Source of the DNA: a virus
Direction: 5' to 3' (one strand)
Virus record (IMG/VR): IMGVR_UViG_3300027746_000065
Span: 1-31,822 of that record
Length of the DNA stretch: 31,822 nt
Numbering within the stretch: position 1 is the stretch's first letter; every line of letters starts with the position of its first letter. Below the pieces are notes generated by a model, which had not been told where the DNA came from, made no database searches, and saw only the letters and a program-made list of their open reading frames with translations. Below are positions 6,227-13,271 of this stretch, in pieces. The position numbers and the translations under genes are program-made.

Positions 6227-7323
6227 CCTGGGTACGCATCGTCTGGGTTGTCGAAGCCTGCGATCTTGCGTTTCTTCGGCTTCGGTTTCGTTGGATCAAC
6301 AACAAAGAACGGTGCAGAGTGTTCAGCCTCCACCAACTCGATGACTCGTACCAGCGCATCAAAGTGTTCGTTGGTGCATTGGTCGAAGTGTGGCACCCCT
6401 TGAGGCCATGACAAGATCAGCATCTTCTGTGCTTCAACAGTCAAGGCTTCGATTCGTGCCTTCATCCAACCTTTACGTGCAGTCAAGGACTTGGGTGTTT
6501 CCACGACTTTGGTGGGTTGGTCGGCTTTGTAGGGCTTGAATAGGTCTTTGCGTTTGCGCCATTCACGGGTGGTGAATGATTGTTTCGCTGCTTCCCATCC
6601 TGCTACAAGGTTGACTTCGTGGAAGGCAACTGTTGCGTCTCCTGCTGGTAGGTGGCAGATGATGCCCACTGTCTTGTCGATGGCTGGCATTGGTGTGCGT
6701 TCGCCTGTCTTCCAGTTGTACATCCAGTCTGCGTTCGCATACATGGCGAGCTGCACAGCAATGTTGCCGTAGGAGTACGACAGGTCTGTGCCGGTCTTCA
6801 AGTCGAAGATGACAAGTCGGCCATCCATGAGTGTGACGATGCGGTCTGCTGTACCTGCGTACTCAAGTTCATCATTGATGAGCAACACTTCAATGAACTC
6901 GTTGTGCATGATGATGCCGTGTGATTTGATTCCTGCAACATACGCATCGATGTCTGCTTGCAAACCTGGCAAGATTGCAGGCTTCAAACCAAGATCAATC
7001 TGTTCGGTGATTGCGTGTAGTGCTGTTCCAAGATTGGCACGACTGTACGCACCTGCTGCTTCTACACAATCGTTTGCAATCTTGTTCATGCGAGTGCGAT
7101 CATCAATCGCTGTTGATGCTTGTGCAAGTAGGTCTGGTCGTTGTACCAATCCTGTGATTGCCATGCGTACTTTCCAATCAGCAAGTGATGCTGTGTCATC
7201 AAGTGTCTTTGCGACAGTTGTGACTCTGGTGTATCCGCGTGACTTGCCTTCAGGTTGTTGGATCAGGTATCTGCCCCAACGATCCTTCGGTGCTTCTTCT
7301 TGAATGAAGTCTTCTGTACTCAT
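6223..7323 (-). CDS. RecB/Cas4-like PD-(D/E)XK exonuclease
   Basis: This 366-aa nuclease has motif GTALHAITE with H103, then YAGTADRI (D160), then IFDLKTG (D174, K176), then QLAMYA (Q191). These are the ordered active-site motifs of the RecB/Cas4 (PD-(D/E)XK) exonuclease group, here in a single domain. It probably resects double-stranded DNA ends in phage recombination, with the SSB-like protein downstream. AAGGAGCCTGCGAA gives a strong ribosome binding site before ATG at 7323. The C-terminal 130 residues are charged and lack a known domain. The family is confident; polarity and partner are not known. Confidence 0.85.
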   Translation of the reverse strand: MSTEDFIQEEAPKDRWGRYLIQQPEGKSRGYTRVTTVAKTLDDTASLADWKVRMAITGLVQRPDLLAQASTAIDDRTRMNKIANDCVEAAGAYSRANLGTALHAITEQIDLGLKPAILPGLQADIDAYVAGIKSHGIIMHNEFIEVLLINDELEYAGTADRIVTLMDGRLVIFDLKTGTDLSYSYGNIAVQLAMYANADWMYNWKTGERTPMPAIDKTVGIICHLPAGDATVAFHEVNLVAGWEAAKQSFTTREWRKRKDLFKPYKADQPTKVVETPKSLTARKGWMKARIEALTVEAQKMLILSWPQGVPHFDQCTNEHFDALVRVIELVEAEHSAPFFVVDPTKPKPKKRKIAGFDNPDDAYPG

Positions 7324-7337
7324 TTCGCAGGCTCCTT

Positions 7338-7374
7338 AGTGCTTGGGAATTATTAGGATTGTGACTGTAGCACT
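7338..7374 (-). promoter_or_regulatory. Inverted repeat around a TAATAAT box
   Basis: The 53-base gap between the resolvase-like gene and the exonuclease carries AGTGCT at 7338-7343 and its reverse complement AGCACT at 7369-7374. These flank an AT-rich centre with a -10-like TAATAAT on the minus strand. It may be an operator-controlled promoter for the exonuclease operon. No good -35 element was found at the proper spacing, so this is tentative. Confidence 0.25.
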
Positions 7375-7376
7375 TG

Positions 7377-7763
7377 TTATGTGTGCCGATGGGGATACTC
7401 ACCTGGGGGTGTTGCAGGGTTGTTTGGTTGGTCTAATTCGAGCAGCAGTTCAGCCCATTTCTGTGCAGGCATCACCGCATACCAGTCAGCAGGATCGGTT
7501 GATCCACGCCGTTTCACGATGACTGCACCTGCCCAAGCCTTGGCGTTCTTCATCTCAACCTCCAGCTCACGGAGATACCCAGGCAGGTCAATTCTTTTCT
7601 CATTCTTCACCTCGATGCACACACCTGGCATGCCGTCAATGTCGCCTCGATCATCTGTCCATCCGGCACGGGAGCGTTCAGCACCAGTCCAGCCAAGACG
7701 GTTGAGCCACTTAGCCACCGCCAACTCTGCTGCTGATCCTTTGCGCTTCTGAGGTGATGTCAC
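7377..7763 (-). CDS. Holliday-junction-resolvase-like PD-(D/E)XK nuclease
   Basis: This 128-aa protein begins with KRKGSAAELAVAKWLNRLGW (a helix with E13) and continues with RGDIDGMPGVCIEVKNEK. The D41 to E51-x-K53 spacing is the PD-(D/E)XK nuclease core as seen in small archaeal/phage Hjc-type resolvases and VRR-type nucleases. A trailing LPGYLRELEVEMKNA helix and an AVIVKRRG strand complete the fold. The start overlaps the WhiB stop as ATGA. The Pro-rich tail (NNPATPPGEYPHRHT) is probably disordered. It may resolve junctions from replication or recombination. Confidence 0.75.
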   Translation of the reverse strand: MTSPQKRKGSAAELAVAKWLNRLGWTGAERSRAGWTDDRGDIDGMPGVCIEVKNEKRIDLPGYLRELEVEMKNAKAWAGAVIVKRRGSTDPADWYAVMPAQKWAELLLELDQPNNPATPPGEYPHRHT

Positions 7764-8059
7764 GATGTCAAGACTCTAATGTTCTTTCGGAGCGCACGTC
7801 GTATGCGTTCACGTTCATTGGTTGATGTACCAGCCCAAATACCTTGGTCATCGTTCTTCATTGCGAACGCTAAACATTCGCGTCGCACAGGGCAGGTGCC
7901 ACAAATAACTTTTGCTGCACGAACAAAAATGCTGTTGCCTTCGTTGAAGAACAGATCAGTCTGACCTTTGCATTTCGCTTGAGTCATCCATTCAGGTTGT
8001 GTTGGTCTGAAGACATGTGCGCCTTCAGACCAACTATCAACAACGTGACCTTCGCTCAT
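7760..8059 (-). CDS. whiB: WhiB-family Fe-S transcription regulator
   Basis: This 99-aa protein carries the WhiB hallmarks: C30 followed by KGQTDLFF, then C53, C56 and C62 (CGTCPVRREC), then GIWAGTS, and a basic C-terminal helix (RERIRRALRK). Four cysteines hold a 4Fe-4S cluster, and the tail contacts DNA or sigma factor. WhiB proteins are confined to Actinobacteria and their phages, which is the best host clue here. ATG at 8059 overlaps the previous TGA (ATGA); a longer frame to 8200 covers the upstream membrane protein and is not used. It may redirect host transcription, or in some phages counter host WhiB function. Target genes cannot be told from the sequence. Confidence 0.95.
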   Translation of the reverse strand: MSEGHVVDSWSEGAHVFRPTQPEWMTQAKCKGQTDLFFNEGNSIFVRAAKVICGTCPVRRECLAFAMKNDDQGIWAGTSTNERERIRRALRKNIRVLTS

Positions 8060-8334
8060 TTGTGTGTTGGATGGTTGAGTCGAGCCTTGGCAACACGCTT
8101 CAAAGTTTTGATGGCGCGTTTGTTGGCACGATGTTCTTTGCTGATGAGTAGATGAACAAGGATGAGCATCACGAAGTTGATGATGATCCAAGTCACCCAC
8201 GCTTGTTGGGATACTGGTGTTGGTTGTCCTTCTGGAATATCTTCACCGGTCATTGGTAACAGGAAGAACAACCATCCAATCATTGTGAATGCGATGATCC
8301 AGCCTGCCTTGATTCTGTCTGTTAGTGGTTCCAT
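8056..8334 (-). CDS. Two-TM membrane protein, holin-like
   Basis: This 92-aa protein has two transmembrane segments, around 12-27 (IIAFTMIGWLFFLLP) and 47-64 (WVTWIIINFVMLILVHLL), followed by a basic tail (RANKRAIKTLKR). The ribosome binding site is strong (AGGAGGGCAAACAA before ATG). It directly follows the secreted transglycosylase gene, so a holin or other membrane role in lysis is plausible. A second set of membrane proteins lies at the endolysin (10417-11654), so the true holin is uncertain. Confidence 0.7.
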   Translation of the reverse strand: MEPLTDRIKAGWIIAFTMIGWLFFLLPMTGEDIPEGQPTPVSQQAWVTWIIINFVMLILVHLLISKEHRANKRAIKTLKRVAKARLNHPTHK

Positions 8335-8397
8335 TTGTTTGCCCTCCTATGGGTCGTCTTCGACTGTAGGGCATTGATGGTGCAAGATGGTGGATGG

Positions 8398-8931
8398 TCA
8401 CCAACCGCCCTCTGGGACGATCCAAGGCGACCAATCAGAACCTGTTGCCCTGAACAGGAGCAGACCAGCCTTGAGGTTGGTGAGCGCGTCAAGCAAGGGT
8501 TCTTGGGTGCATATCTTCATCTGGGTGCAAATAGGCGCATACTTGTTTCGCTTCGGGTCGTAATTTATTCCATTGATTTGGAGGGCTCCAGCATCACTGC
8601 GATGATTCGAGCTGTCATGCCCGATCACTTCGCAGTTCTTATTCACGATGTCACCGCCCCTTCGGTTCGGGCATCCACCCGATTCTCGAAGGATGATTTG
8701 ACCGAGCCGTTTCCATGTGCGAGGTGGCCATCCTGCTTCGGCTGCGAGCTGTGGCAACCAACTGATGTCGCCATGTTGGAACACGATGTTCGGTTGGCGT
8801 TCTTTTGGTATCACTTCGCTTCGGGTTGTGGAAGGGCTGTGGGTGGGTTCGGGGGCTTGGACTGCGTGTGCTGTTCCGATGCCGATGGTGAGTAGAACTG
8901 TGGTGACGATGGTTGCTGTAATGCGTCTCAT
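8398..8931 (-). CDS. Secreted lytic transglycosylase-like cell-wall enzyme
   Basis: This 177-aa protein has a signal peptide (hydrophobic core about 7-20, likely cleavage after AHA at 21-23) and a mature part with RESGGCPNR (catalytic-type E83) and AGALQIN (115-120), the pattern of SLT/goose-lysozyme-like muramidases. WSPW near the end suits the fold. It would cut peptidoglycan outside the membrane, as a lysis helper or to aid release. Because it has its own export signal it need not pass through a holin. Cys87, Cys100, Cys135 and Cys141 may form disulphides, consistent with an exported protein. The upstream gap carries a hairpin. Confidence 0.8.
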   Translation of the reverse strand: MRRITATIVTTVLLTIGIGTAHAVQAPEPTHSPSTTRSEVIPKERQPNIVFQHGDISWLPQLAAEAGWPPRTWKRLGQIILRESGGCPNRRGGDIVNKNCEVIGHDSSNHRSDAGALQINGINYDPKRNKYAPICTQMKICTQEPLLDALTNLKAGLLLFRATGSDWSPWIVPEGGW

Positions 8932-8967
8932 GTCTTGTCCGATCTTCGCAGGTTGATGGGTAAATAA

Positions 8968-8993
8968 CCCACACCCAAGGAGGAAGGTGTGGG
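8968..8993 (-). terminator. Hairpin between late lysis genes and the transglycosylase
   Basis: An 8-bp perfect stem (CCCACACC 8968-8975, GGTGTGGG 8986-8993) with a 10-base loop lies in the 101-base gap. On the transcribed strand it is followed by TTATTTA, a short AU-rich tail. It may be a weak intrinsic terminator separating the late operon from the next operon, or an mRNA-processing hairpin. Confidence 0.4.
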
Positions 8994-9032
8994 GGCTGTT
9001 CAGCGACCAATCGGGTGCGAACGAGCCAAGAC

Positions 9033-9293
9033 CTACCCTAGTTGATCAGGAGTGCAGATTGCTATTTTGCGCACCATTGCGCATGGAATATGGAGAACAT
9101 GGTCGATGTCGTCATCCATAGTCCGTGACTGGTACACGGTGATGTGATTCGGCTTACCGCCATCGCAGGTCGGCAGCAGGAACCCACACGTGTAGACAAT
9201 CATTTCATCTTTGTCGAGTGATTCAATCGGTGTCCAAGTTGCCACACCCGAATGAGCATCAGCCCAAGTCACCAACACCATTGTGTTGCTCAC
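9033..9293 (-). CDS. Hypothetical protein of a type common in actinophages
   Basis: This 86-aa protein opens with VLVTWADAHSGVATW and ends with a basic patch around VRKIAICTPDQLG. A central region has CGFLLPTCDGGKPNHITVYQS. This 'W.DAH...W' then 'GKP.HVT..QS' pattern occurs in small actinophage proteins of unknown function. It overlaps the metallophosphoesterase by ATGA, which suggests joint expression. A role tied to the phosphoesterase is inference only. Confidence 0.65.
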   Translation of the reverse strand: MSNTMVLVTWADAHSGVATWTPIESLDKDEMIVYTCGFLLPTCDGGKPNHITVYQSRTMDDDIDHVLHIPCAMVRKIAICTPDQLG

Positions 9294-10261
9294 GGCTGGG
9301 ATGCGAGGTAGTCAACACCACGCCACCTAGCCCAACCGTTGCGGATCGGTACCAACTCCAGCACGAAGTCACCGTCACCTGGTTCGTACTCGACTACAGC
9401 CAAACCTTGTTGCCAGTCTTCTGATCTGAATAATGGTCGTCCGTCAAGATCATGCCCACCCCTAGTCGATGGCACTGCGCCGTCGATGCGAGCAAGACAT
9501 CCTGGTGATGCAGCCAAGATTGTTCTCGCACCGTCGTAGTCATCTCTTGTTCGTTCAGCCCATTCGCGTCGGTGAATGTGTCCGAAGATCACCGAAGTCT
9601 TTTGTGTTGACAGATACTTGTGCGCGGTACTGCCACCACTGGCAACCTTGTCGCCGTGAATGACGTGCAGGCGTTCGTTGATCCAATGCGCACCGGTTGG
9701 GTATCCACTCAGATACTCCACTTCAAACTCATCCAACCGGCACAGATACGGCACCGACATCACAGGCCACTCCGACGGAACCTTCCCACGTCGCAACCCG
9801 AACGCAGCAGCAGCCGAGTCCAGAACATAATTGCCAAGGCGTTCTTCATGGTTGCCTGCAATCCACGTGATGGTGGCTTGCGGTGCGAGTTTGCGCAACT
9901 GTGCGCACAACTCTGTTGCACGATCTATCGCAGCTTGTGTGGTTCGTGCGAACGCTGGGGTGTAGCGGTACTTGCCAAACTCGCACAGGTCTAAGTTGTC
10001 GCCAACCATGACGATCTGTGCAGGCTTCGATGCTTTGATGATCCGTAACGCAACCTCTATCGCTTGCTCATCGTGGATTGCTTCCAAGCCTGTGGCACTG
10101 TGGAAATATCCGATCTGCATGTCCGGCAGGATCACAGCCGTCTGGTATTCGCCGTGCTTGATGGGTTGTGGGTTGAGGGTGGGGACTGTGTATCGTTTGC
10201 CAGGTTGGATCACTGGCCATGCTGGTTGACCTGCTTCGCGCAGGTCGTCAGCTAGGGACAT
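9290..10261 (-). CDS. Calcineurin-like metallophosphoesterase
   Basis: This 323-aa protein shows the metallophosphoesterase motifs in order: PDMQ (46-49), VGDNLD (86-91), GNHE (136-139), HGD (202-204) and GHIH (227-230). The usual first DxH is D47-x-Q49 here, so one metal ligand differs from the classical set; this is seen in some phage members. It likely hydrolyses a phosphate ester of nucleic acid or nucleotide. It overlaps an HTH protein gene and the gene behind it, a grouping known from actinophages. Substrate and role in infection are unknown. Confidence 0.85.
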   Translation of the reverse strand: MSLADDLREAGQPAWPVIQPGKRYTVPTLNPQPIKHGEYQTAVILPDMQIGYFHSATGLEAIHDEQAIEVALRIIKASKPAQIVMVGDNLDLCEFGKYRYTPAFARTTQAAIDRATELCAQLRKLAPQATITWIAGNHEERLGNYVLDSAAAAFGLRRGKVPSEWPVMSVPYLCRLDEFEVEYLSGYPTGAHWINERLHVIHGDKVASGGSTAHKYLSTQKTSVIFGHIHRREWAERTRDDYDGARTILAASPGCLARIDGAVPSTRGGHDLDGRPLFRSEDWQQGLAVVEYEPGDGDFVLELVPIRNGWARWRGVDYLASQP

Positions 10262-10475
10262 TGTGGTTGTCTCTGTAACGGGTGATCGATGATGGTGACA
10301 GTTTCAATCCACGCTTCTTGAGTGCATGGATGATCTGCATTGGTCTGATCGTTGGATCGTTCAATGCTTCGCGCAAGTCTTTGCCATCTTCCGCAGAGAG
10401 TTTGGCAATAATGTCGTCAATCTTTGACGCGCCTCTTAGTTCTTGGGCTTTGATTTCCTGTAGAAACTTTGCCAT
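10248..10475 (-). CDS. Small HTH-like DNA-binding protein
   Basis: This 75-aa protein starts MAKFLQEIKAQ and carries TIRPMQIIHALKKRGLKLSPSSITRYR, a helix-turn-helix-like pair with a basic recognition part. Actinophages often place such a protein just before a metallophosphoesterase, as here. AAGGGGGTACCTA before ATG at 10475 supports the start, even though the frame overlaps the end of the membrane protein gene by 59 bases. It could regulate late genes or act in packaging; neither is shown. Confidence 0.65.
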   Translation of the reverse strand: MAKFLQEIKAQELRGASKIDDIIAKLSAEDGKDLREALNDPTIRPMQIIHALKKRGLKLSPSSITRYRDNHNVPS

Positions 10476-10674
10476 TAGGTACCCCCTTGAGATGCCAATC
10501 GATGTGTCCGTCCAACTTAGTCCCGATAGTCGTCACATTTCCACTAAGCACCTCCAACGCATCCACAACCTTTGCATGGTCTTGCGTGTTCTCCTTACGC
10601 ATCACCAACATCAGCGTCGTCAAAACCCCACCCACAGCCGTGATCAACGCAGCGACAACAATGCCCCAGTCCAT
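10417..10674 (-). CDS. Membrane-anchored coiled-coil protein, lysis cassette
   Basis: The ATG at 10674 overlaps the endolysin stop (TAATG). The 85-aa protein has one N-terminal transmembrane helix (WGIVVAALITAVGGVLTTLM) and a cytoplasmic segment with heptads (AKVVDALEVLSGNVTTI), then a basic tail ending KRRVKD. This is the design of holin-like or antiholin proteins that follow endolysins in actinophages. Three small membrane proteins flank the endolysin, so their roles (holin, antiholin, spanin-like) cannot be separated from sequence. Confidence 0.65.
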   Translation of the reverse strand: MDWGIVVAALITAVGGVLTTLMLVMRKENTQDHAKVVDALEVLSGNVTTIGTKLDGHIDWHLKGVPNGKVSTGNQSPRTKRRVKD

Positions 10675-11252
10675 TATGCGCCCAGCGTTGGGTTGGCTGT
10701 CTCGTAGTCGAGGACGGCTTGTGGCATTGCTTGACCTTCGGTGAACCTCAGATGCCAAGGTTCTGCACCAGGCATGTCAACAACTTCGTGACTGAATCCG
10801 AACCGTTGCTCGTTCTCTAGCAACCAACTAAGAACCTTCCCAGATGCGTTTGCGACATCGACTGCGATGCCCATCATGTGACGTGAACACTTCGCAGGAT
10901 CATCAACAGGACTGGCAAGAACAGCCATGCCCTTCTTCAGATACCACTTCTTGCCGTCATAGGTTCGGGTCTGTGCGCCTTCAATAACTTCCAACTGGAA
11001 CCGTTGCAAGAACCCAGCCTTCTGCTGAGCGATGCTTCGATACGTGTCACCGGAACTAGTCGGCTTCAGATTGATCCCACCCTCAGCCATCGCTGCATGC
11101 TTCATTGCTTCCCAAGCCCGAGCAGCACAGTGATGCAACTGACCGCCACCTGTGATGGGTCGCAACATCGTGAGCGAAACCTCAGAAGGCTTCTTGCCTT
11201 TGAGATGTTCGCACCACTTGATAGGGACTACAGGCCAAGGCATCTTGGTCAT
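10674..11252 (-). CDS. M15/VanY-type peptidase endolysin
   Basis: The chosen ATG at 11252 gives 192 aa; a frame to 11294 would run into the holin-like gene. It carries SRHMMGIAVD (S123-x-H125-x2-G-x-A-x-D132) and EPWH (E164, H167), the zinc-ligand and catalytic motifs of M15 D,D-carboxypeptidases and L-Ala-D-Glu/D-Ala endopeptidases such as VanY and phage endolysins. It would cut the peptide part of peptidoglycan. There is no signal peptide, so export needs a holin, consistent with the small membrane genes on both sides. The N-terminal 60 residues (around CEHLKGKKPSEV and HCAARAWEAM) are not a known wall-binding domain. Confidence 0.85.
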   Translation of the reverse strand: MTKMPWPVVPIKWCEHLKGKKPSEVSLTMLRPITGGGQLHHCAARAWEAMKHAAMAEGGINLKPTSSGDTYRSIAQQKAGFLQRFQLEVIEGAQTRTYDGKKWYLKKGMAVLASPVDDPAKCSRHMMGIAVDVANASGKVLSWLLENEQRFGFSHEVVDMPGAEPWHLRFTEGQAMPQAVLDYETANPTLGA

Positions 11253-11256
11253 TGAG

Positions 11257-11490
11257 TTACTTCTTCTTCGCGCCGAATGCGTCGTTGATTTCATCCATCG
11301 TCAGGTTGCCATCAAGCGATGACTGAGCCAACTTCTGAATCACGGTGGCAGTAGCGGCGAAACCTGCTAAAACTGCCGACTTCCATATCTCCAGTTCCGG
11401 TGCAATGACGGCACTGCCGCCGACAATCGCCAAGGCTGACGATAGGAACACTGCAACGATACGACCTGCAACATCTTGGAACTTCTTCAT
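11257..11490 (-). CDS. Holin-like membrane protein, 77 aa
   Basis: The ATG at 11490 overlaps the preceding TGA (ATGA). The protein has hydrophobic segments around 10-30 (GRIVAVFLSSALAIVGGSAV) and 36-52 (AVLAGFAATATVIQKL), then a tail with LDGNLTMDEINDAF and AKKK. This matches the small actinophage holins of r1t-like type, where two membrane helices precede an EF-like acidic tail. It lies directly before the endolysin with a 4-base gap. Holin is the best call, but the 55-aa protein before it is a rival. Confidence 0.75.
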   Translation of the reverse strand: MKKFQDVAGRIVAVFLSSALAIVGGSAVIAPELEIWKSAVLAGFAATATVIQKLAQSSLDGNLTMDEINDAFGAKKK

Positions 11491-11654
11491 TCTGATTCTT
11501 CTTTCTTGGTGAGTGCGCCGATCAGGTGCAGAACTAATGCTCCAACAGTAAGCCAGATCACGACTCGTTGGATAGCCCCAGACAACGTGAGGATCGTCGT
11601 GACAGATGCAGCAATCGTCCACAGCAACGCATGGAACTCACCCCATATCTTCAT
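11487..11654 (-). CDS. Two-TM holin-like protein, 55 aa
   Basis: This gene was read directly: ATG at 11652-11654, TGA at 11487-11489, ATGA overlaps on both sides. The product (MKIWGEFHALLWTIAASVTT...) has two hydrophobic helices (about 9-28 and 31-48) and a short charged end (TKKEESE). It lies just before the other holin-like gene and the endolysin. Two such proteins in tandem fit a holin/antiholin pair. Confidence 0.65.
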   Translation of the reverse strand: MKIWGEFHALLWTIAASVTTILTLSGAIQRVVIWLTVGALVLHLIGALTKKEESE

Positions 11655-13054
11655 CGTCTATTCCTTCGGATTGGTGCAGGGGCTGACACCAAGAATACAG
11701 CACTGAGAGCGATCAGCGCACGTCGAGTCTTGATAGGCACAGTCTGATTCGTCATCACATAATCATCAGCAAAACCTTGGAACAGATTCAACACGGCCTC
11801 GAATGCTTTACGCACAGATGACGGTGCATCTTGTACAGCAGCCACCAACTCAGTCGCCTGCTCCGTTGATAGTTCTTCAACCGCTACCTGCTCAAATACT
11901 TGCTCGGCTTCAGCGTTCGTTAGCACCTCAAGGATTGCCGGTTCGGATGCAATGGAGACGGCTTGGTCGGTGGTAAGTGCGAAGGTGAGCAGCTCGGTGA
12001 CGATGGCTTTGACTTCTGCTGGGGTTGCTTGCTCAATGTTGGCGAGGGCTTCAACAACAGCCTTATCGCTGATGGGTGGGAGTGGTGCGTCTTCGGCTGG
12101 TTGGCTTGTCTCAGGGGCTTGTGGTGCTTCTGGCAGGGTGTCTGGGGGTGGGGGCATGGTCGCTGGGGGCAATGGCATTGTGTCTAGGGGCAATGGGATT
12201 GTCGGTATCGTGGCTGGTGGCTCAGGCATGGTGCTTGGCACGGGAGGGAATAATGGTTGTAGTACGTATGGCAGGGTGGGTGGTGGCTCAGGGATTGTCT
12301 CTGGTGGGGCTGGCATTGTTGTGGGTGGTGGAGGCACCGTTTCAGGTGGTGGTGGCTGTGTCGATGTTGTACTTGTTGTTGAAGTTGTGGTCGTCGAAGA
12401 AGTAGTTGTTGAACTTGTAGTCGTAGTCGTGCTGCTTGTAGTTGTCTCAGGGATAGTTGTCGTTGTCTGAGGGATAGTTGTCGTAGTCTGAGGGATAGTT
12501 GTCGTAGTTGATTCACCGTTGGTTGTGAACGCATCATCCGGAACGATTGCCCATCCCTCATTGTTGATGTTCCATGCGAGCATCACACAGGTGTTCCCGC
12601 CGTTCTCGTACATCCACAAGTCGAGTGGTTGACTGCCTGCACTAATGTCTATCTGCCCAGACTCCATCCAAGAGCAACCCTGATCACCCCAGTAGCCCCA
12701 CTCGTTGCCACCAATGTTGATACGGCCACCATCATCAGAAGCCAACCAGAACTCAATCGTGTTGTGTTCAGGGATAGTGATGAACCCAGTCATGTGAACC
12801 ATGAACAGATCGCCTGTGCAATCTAGATACGGTTCACCGTCATACGAGCGGTTGATGTTGTTTTCCACCTCCGACCCACACAATGGATACTCACTGTCAG
12901 ACATGACAGGAGGAACAAGATCAATCATGTAATACGACGTGAACAACCCTGGTGCCGGATCAGCTGACGCTGACGGAATAAAACTAAAGATCGAGGCTAG
13001 AAGCGCAGGAGCAACAACTAACCAGCGGCTACGAAAGAAGGAGAACAACCTCAT
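11651..13054 (-). CDS. Secreted PA14-domain, Thr/Pro-rich surface protein
   Basis: The ATG at 13054 gives 467 aa and a clear signal peptide (hydrophobic 10-28, cleavage near SASA at 28-31); the frame also extends to 13141. Residues about 35-175 form a PA14-like carbohydrate-binding beta domain (LFTSYYMIDL, FWLASDDGGRINIGG). A Thr-rich run with 7-residue repeats (TTTTIPQ) and a long Pro-rich spacer follow, then helical segments. The end has a hydrophobic helix (ALIALSAVFLVSAP) and an Arg-rich tail. This resembles an exported, membrane-anchored cell-surface protein rather than a virion part. It sits between the tail fibre genes and the holins. Superinfection exclusion, host adhesion or a lysis role are possible; none is shown. 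Confidence 0.75.
   Translation of the reverse strand: MRLFSFFRSRWLVVAPALLASIFSFIPSASADPAPGLFTSYYMIDLVPPVMSDSEYPLCGSEVENNINRSYDGEPYLDCTGDLFMVHMTGFITIPEHNTIEFWLASDDGGRINIGGNEWGYWGDQGCSWMESGQIDISAGSQPLDLWMYENGGNTCVMLAWNINNEGWAIVPDDAFTTNGESTTTTIPQTTTTIPQTTTTIPETTTSSTTTTTSSTTTSSTTTTSTTSTTSTQPPPPETVPPPPTTMPAPPETIPEPPPTLPYVLQPLFPPVPSTMPEPPATIPTIPLPLDTMPLPPATMPPPPDTLPEAPQAPETSQPAEDAPLPPISDKAVVEALANIEQATPAEVKAIVTELLTFALTTDQAVSIASEPAILEVLTNAEAEQVFEQVAVEELSTEQATELVAAVQDAPSSVRKAFEAVLNLFQGFADDYVMTNQTVPIKTRRALIALSAVFLVSAPAPIRRNRR
12445..12507. repeat. Three 21-bp tandem repeats in the Thr-rich spacer
   Basis: Copies begin at 12445, 12466 and 12487, with core TCTGAGGGATAGTTGTCGTA and small changes in the first. 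They encode the repeated TTTTIPQ unit of the PA14 protein. Such in-frame tandem units can expand or contract by slippage, changing spacer length. Confidence 0.8.
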
Positions 13055-13271
13055 CAGCCGTGATTCCCAAACGATTGAGAATTGCTTGTCTTGCCTGTTC
13101 CTTTTCAATTTGTAATTGTTCGGCTTTGTTCTTGACGGCATCTAATTCTCTATCTGTCAAATCTGTTCTGTTGTCACTTGTGCCAATCCATATCGTGCCA
13201 TCAGGCTCAACGCTTATTGGTTCTTGATGACCTAATGCAACGGCAGCGGCAATCAATAAAATTACGTTCAT
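13029..13271 (-). CDS. Small protein with hydrophobic N terminus behind the tail fibre
   Basis: This 80-aa protein starts at ATG 13271, overlapping the tail fibre stop as ATGA, and overlaps the PA14 gene start by 26 bases. It has a hydrophobic N-terminal stretch (MNVILLIAAAVALG), a short beta part, and a C-terminal helix ending AILNRLGITADEVVLLLS. That ending recurs in small proteins that follow tail fibre genes in other phages, perhaps a tail assembly helper or an exported protein. Its DNA is AT-rich (24 G+C in 60 bases at 13081-13140). Confidence 0.65.
   Translation of the reverse strand: MNVILLIAAAVALGHQEPISVEPDGTIWIGTSDNRTDLTDRELDAVKNKAEQLQIEKEQARQAILNRLGITADEVVLLLS

Noticed and set aside
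8059-8200. N-terminal extension of the WhiB gene
   Set aside because: The extra 47 codons overlap the two-TM gene, and the ATGA junction at 8059 gives the normal WhiB length.
8335-8895. Plus-strand open frame of 186 codons
   Set aside because: It is antisense to the transglycosylase gene, whose signal peptide and catalytic motifs are clear.
11952-12470. Plus-strand Gly/Val-rich frame
   Set aside because: It is the complement of the Thr/Pro-rich stalk of the PA14 protein; its low complexity mirrors those repeats.
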